A stretch of DNA of 64,000 nucleotides from an uncultured Saprospiraceae bacterium (lineage in GTDB: Bacteria; Bacteroidota; Bacteroidia; Chitinophagales; Saprospiraceae): assembly GCA_937942435.1 (NCBI GenBank), contig CALDEM010000019.1, positions 62,001-126,000 of the forward strand, given 5' to 3'. Within the stretch, counting starts at the first letter, position 1. Each line of letters begins with the position of its first letter. The notes beneath the pieces were generated by a model. That model saw nothing but the letters and a program-made list of their open reading frames with translations. It was not told where the DNA came from and did not search any database. The position numbers and the translations under genes are program-made. This document shows, piece after piece, positions 63,646 through 64,000 of this stretch.

Positions 63646-64000
63646 CTACAGCCAGCCTTCTTGTAGATACCACTGAGTGGTCTCTTCAACTGCTTCTTCA
63701 AGCGAATATTTAGATTGATAAGCGAAATCTCGTACGAGATCCGAGATATCGCAATCCCAGTTTTGAGCTTTTGCCTTAGCGATCTGCTCAGCGTTAAGTA
63801 AGCTTTTCTTGCCTGTTAGTTTATCAATAATACCAGTCACGATAACTGCCGTATCTAAAGCGACATATGGGATAGTAAATCCAAATGGTTTGATCTTAAG
63901 AGACGCAGCAATGTTACTTAGATAATCCTGCATCTTATGGATCCGGCCGTCGCTTACAAAGTATGATCTACCACTTATGTCAGAAAGGGCGGCATCGATC
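63646..64000 (-). CDS. NAD-dependent epimerase/dehydratase-family protein, N-terminus beyond the window
   Basis: The frame stays open to the right edge, so only the last 117 residues are visible. They read SDISGRSYFVSDGRIHKMQDYL, FTIPYVALDTAVIVTGIIDKLTGKKSLLN, AKAQNWDCDISDLVRDFAYQ and end EEAVEETTQWYLQEGWL. This matches the C-terminal part of extended SDR proteins of the 3-beta-HSD/sugar epimerase type. The NAD-binding and YxxxK parts are outside the window, so the substrate is not assigned. An internal ATG at 63933 is not the start. Confidence 0.85.
   Translation of the reverse strand, partial: IDAALSDISGRSYFVSDGRIHKMQDYLSNIAASLKIKPFGFTIPYVALDTAVIVTGIIDKLTGKKSLLNAEQIAKAKAQNWDCDISDLVRDFAYQSKYSLEEAVEETTQWYLQEGWL

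Overview
This 64 kb window is from a chromosome of a member of the phylum Bacteroidota, most likely a Saprospiria/Lewinella-like marine or sediment bacterium. The main evidence is a core type IX secretion (T9SS) and gliding locus (porV, porU, a porP/sprF-family gene, gldJ), a protein with a T9SS sorting tail, MopE-repeat plus dockerin-like surface proteins, many lipoproteins with Bacteroidota-style lipoboxes, and promoters of the phylum's TTG-N18-TANNTTTG type with few Shine-Dalgarno sites. I see no rRNA, tRNA, CRISPR array, insertion sequence, integrase or phage gene. Gene density and codon use look even, so this reads as stable chromosome and not as an island.

Layout, left half. 0-8 kb: the end of a coiled-coil protein, a short SerA, a CNNM/CBS membrane protein, an exported esterase with a Tat-type Gfo/Idh/MocA oxidoreductase, a decayed secreted-protein gene, a stand-alone GroES-like protein, a DUF151-UVR nuclease-like protein and threonine aldolase. 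8-16 kb: a small lipoprotein, a penicillin-acylase-family lipoprotein, a DUF1801 protein with RlmF, a nucleoside hydrolase lipoprotein, an MTR-kinase-like phosphotransferase and LepA. 16-19.6 kb: a tightly coupled minus-strand operon of three different collagen-like exported chains, one T9SS-sorted protein and a SET-domain protein. This operon is the most unusual part of the window. 19.7-31.8 kb: a Tat-type amidase, a DASS transporter, a GH31-like protein that appears to lack its nucleophile, a GNAT acetyltransferase, an orphan ModA, a Na+/solute symporter, DgkA, a PA14-OmpA protein, a SdiA-regulated-like lipoprotein and an SsuD-like monooxygenase.

Right half. 32-36.5 kb: glpD and glpK with a frameshifted Gfo/Idh/MocA pseudogene between them, followed by a membrane protein with an M15-like tail and a RidA protein. 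37-41 kb: YebC and a pair of large secreted proteins sharing MopE-type Asp/Asn repeats and a dockerin-like C-terminus. 41-43.5 kb: an HisC-like aminotransferase with 4-hydroxyphenylpyruvate dioxygenase, probably a tyrosine-catabolic pair. 43.8-56.5 kb: a DUF2490 protein, porV-porU on one strand, porP/sprF-gldJ-murF on the other, an arginase-fold protein without metal ligands, and a large OmpA-family protein. 56.6-64 kb: mutS, a small barrel protein, a DUF3299-like protein, holA, a polytopic membrane protein, an HD hydrolase, and the C-terminus of a nucleotide-sugar-type epimerase.

Several starts were moved downstream because a promoter -10 box lies inside the longer reading frame (3168, 10921, 54074) or because a signal peptide begins at an internal Met. 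Functions are assigned from motifs recognised by eye. No database search was run.
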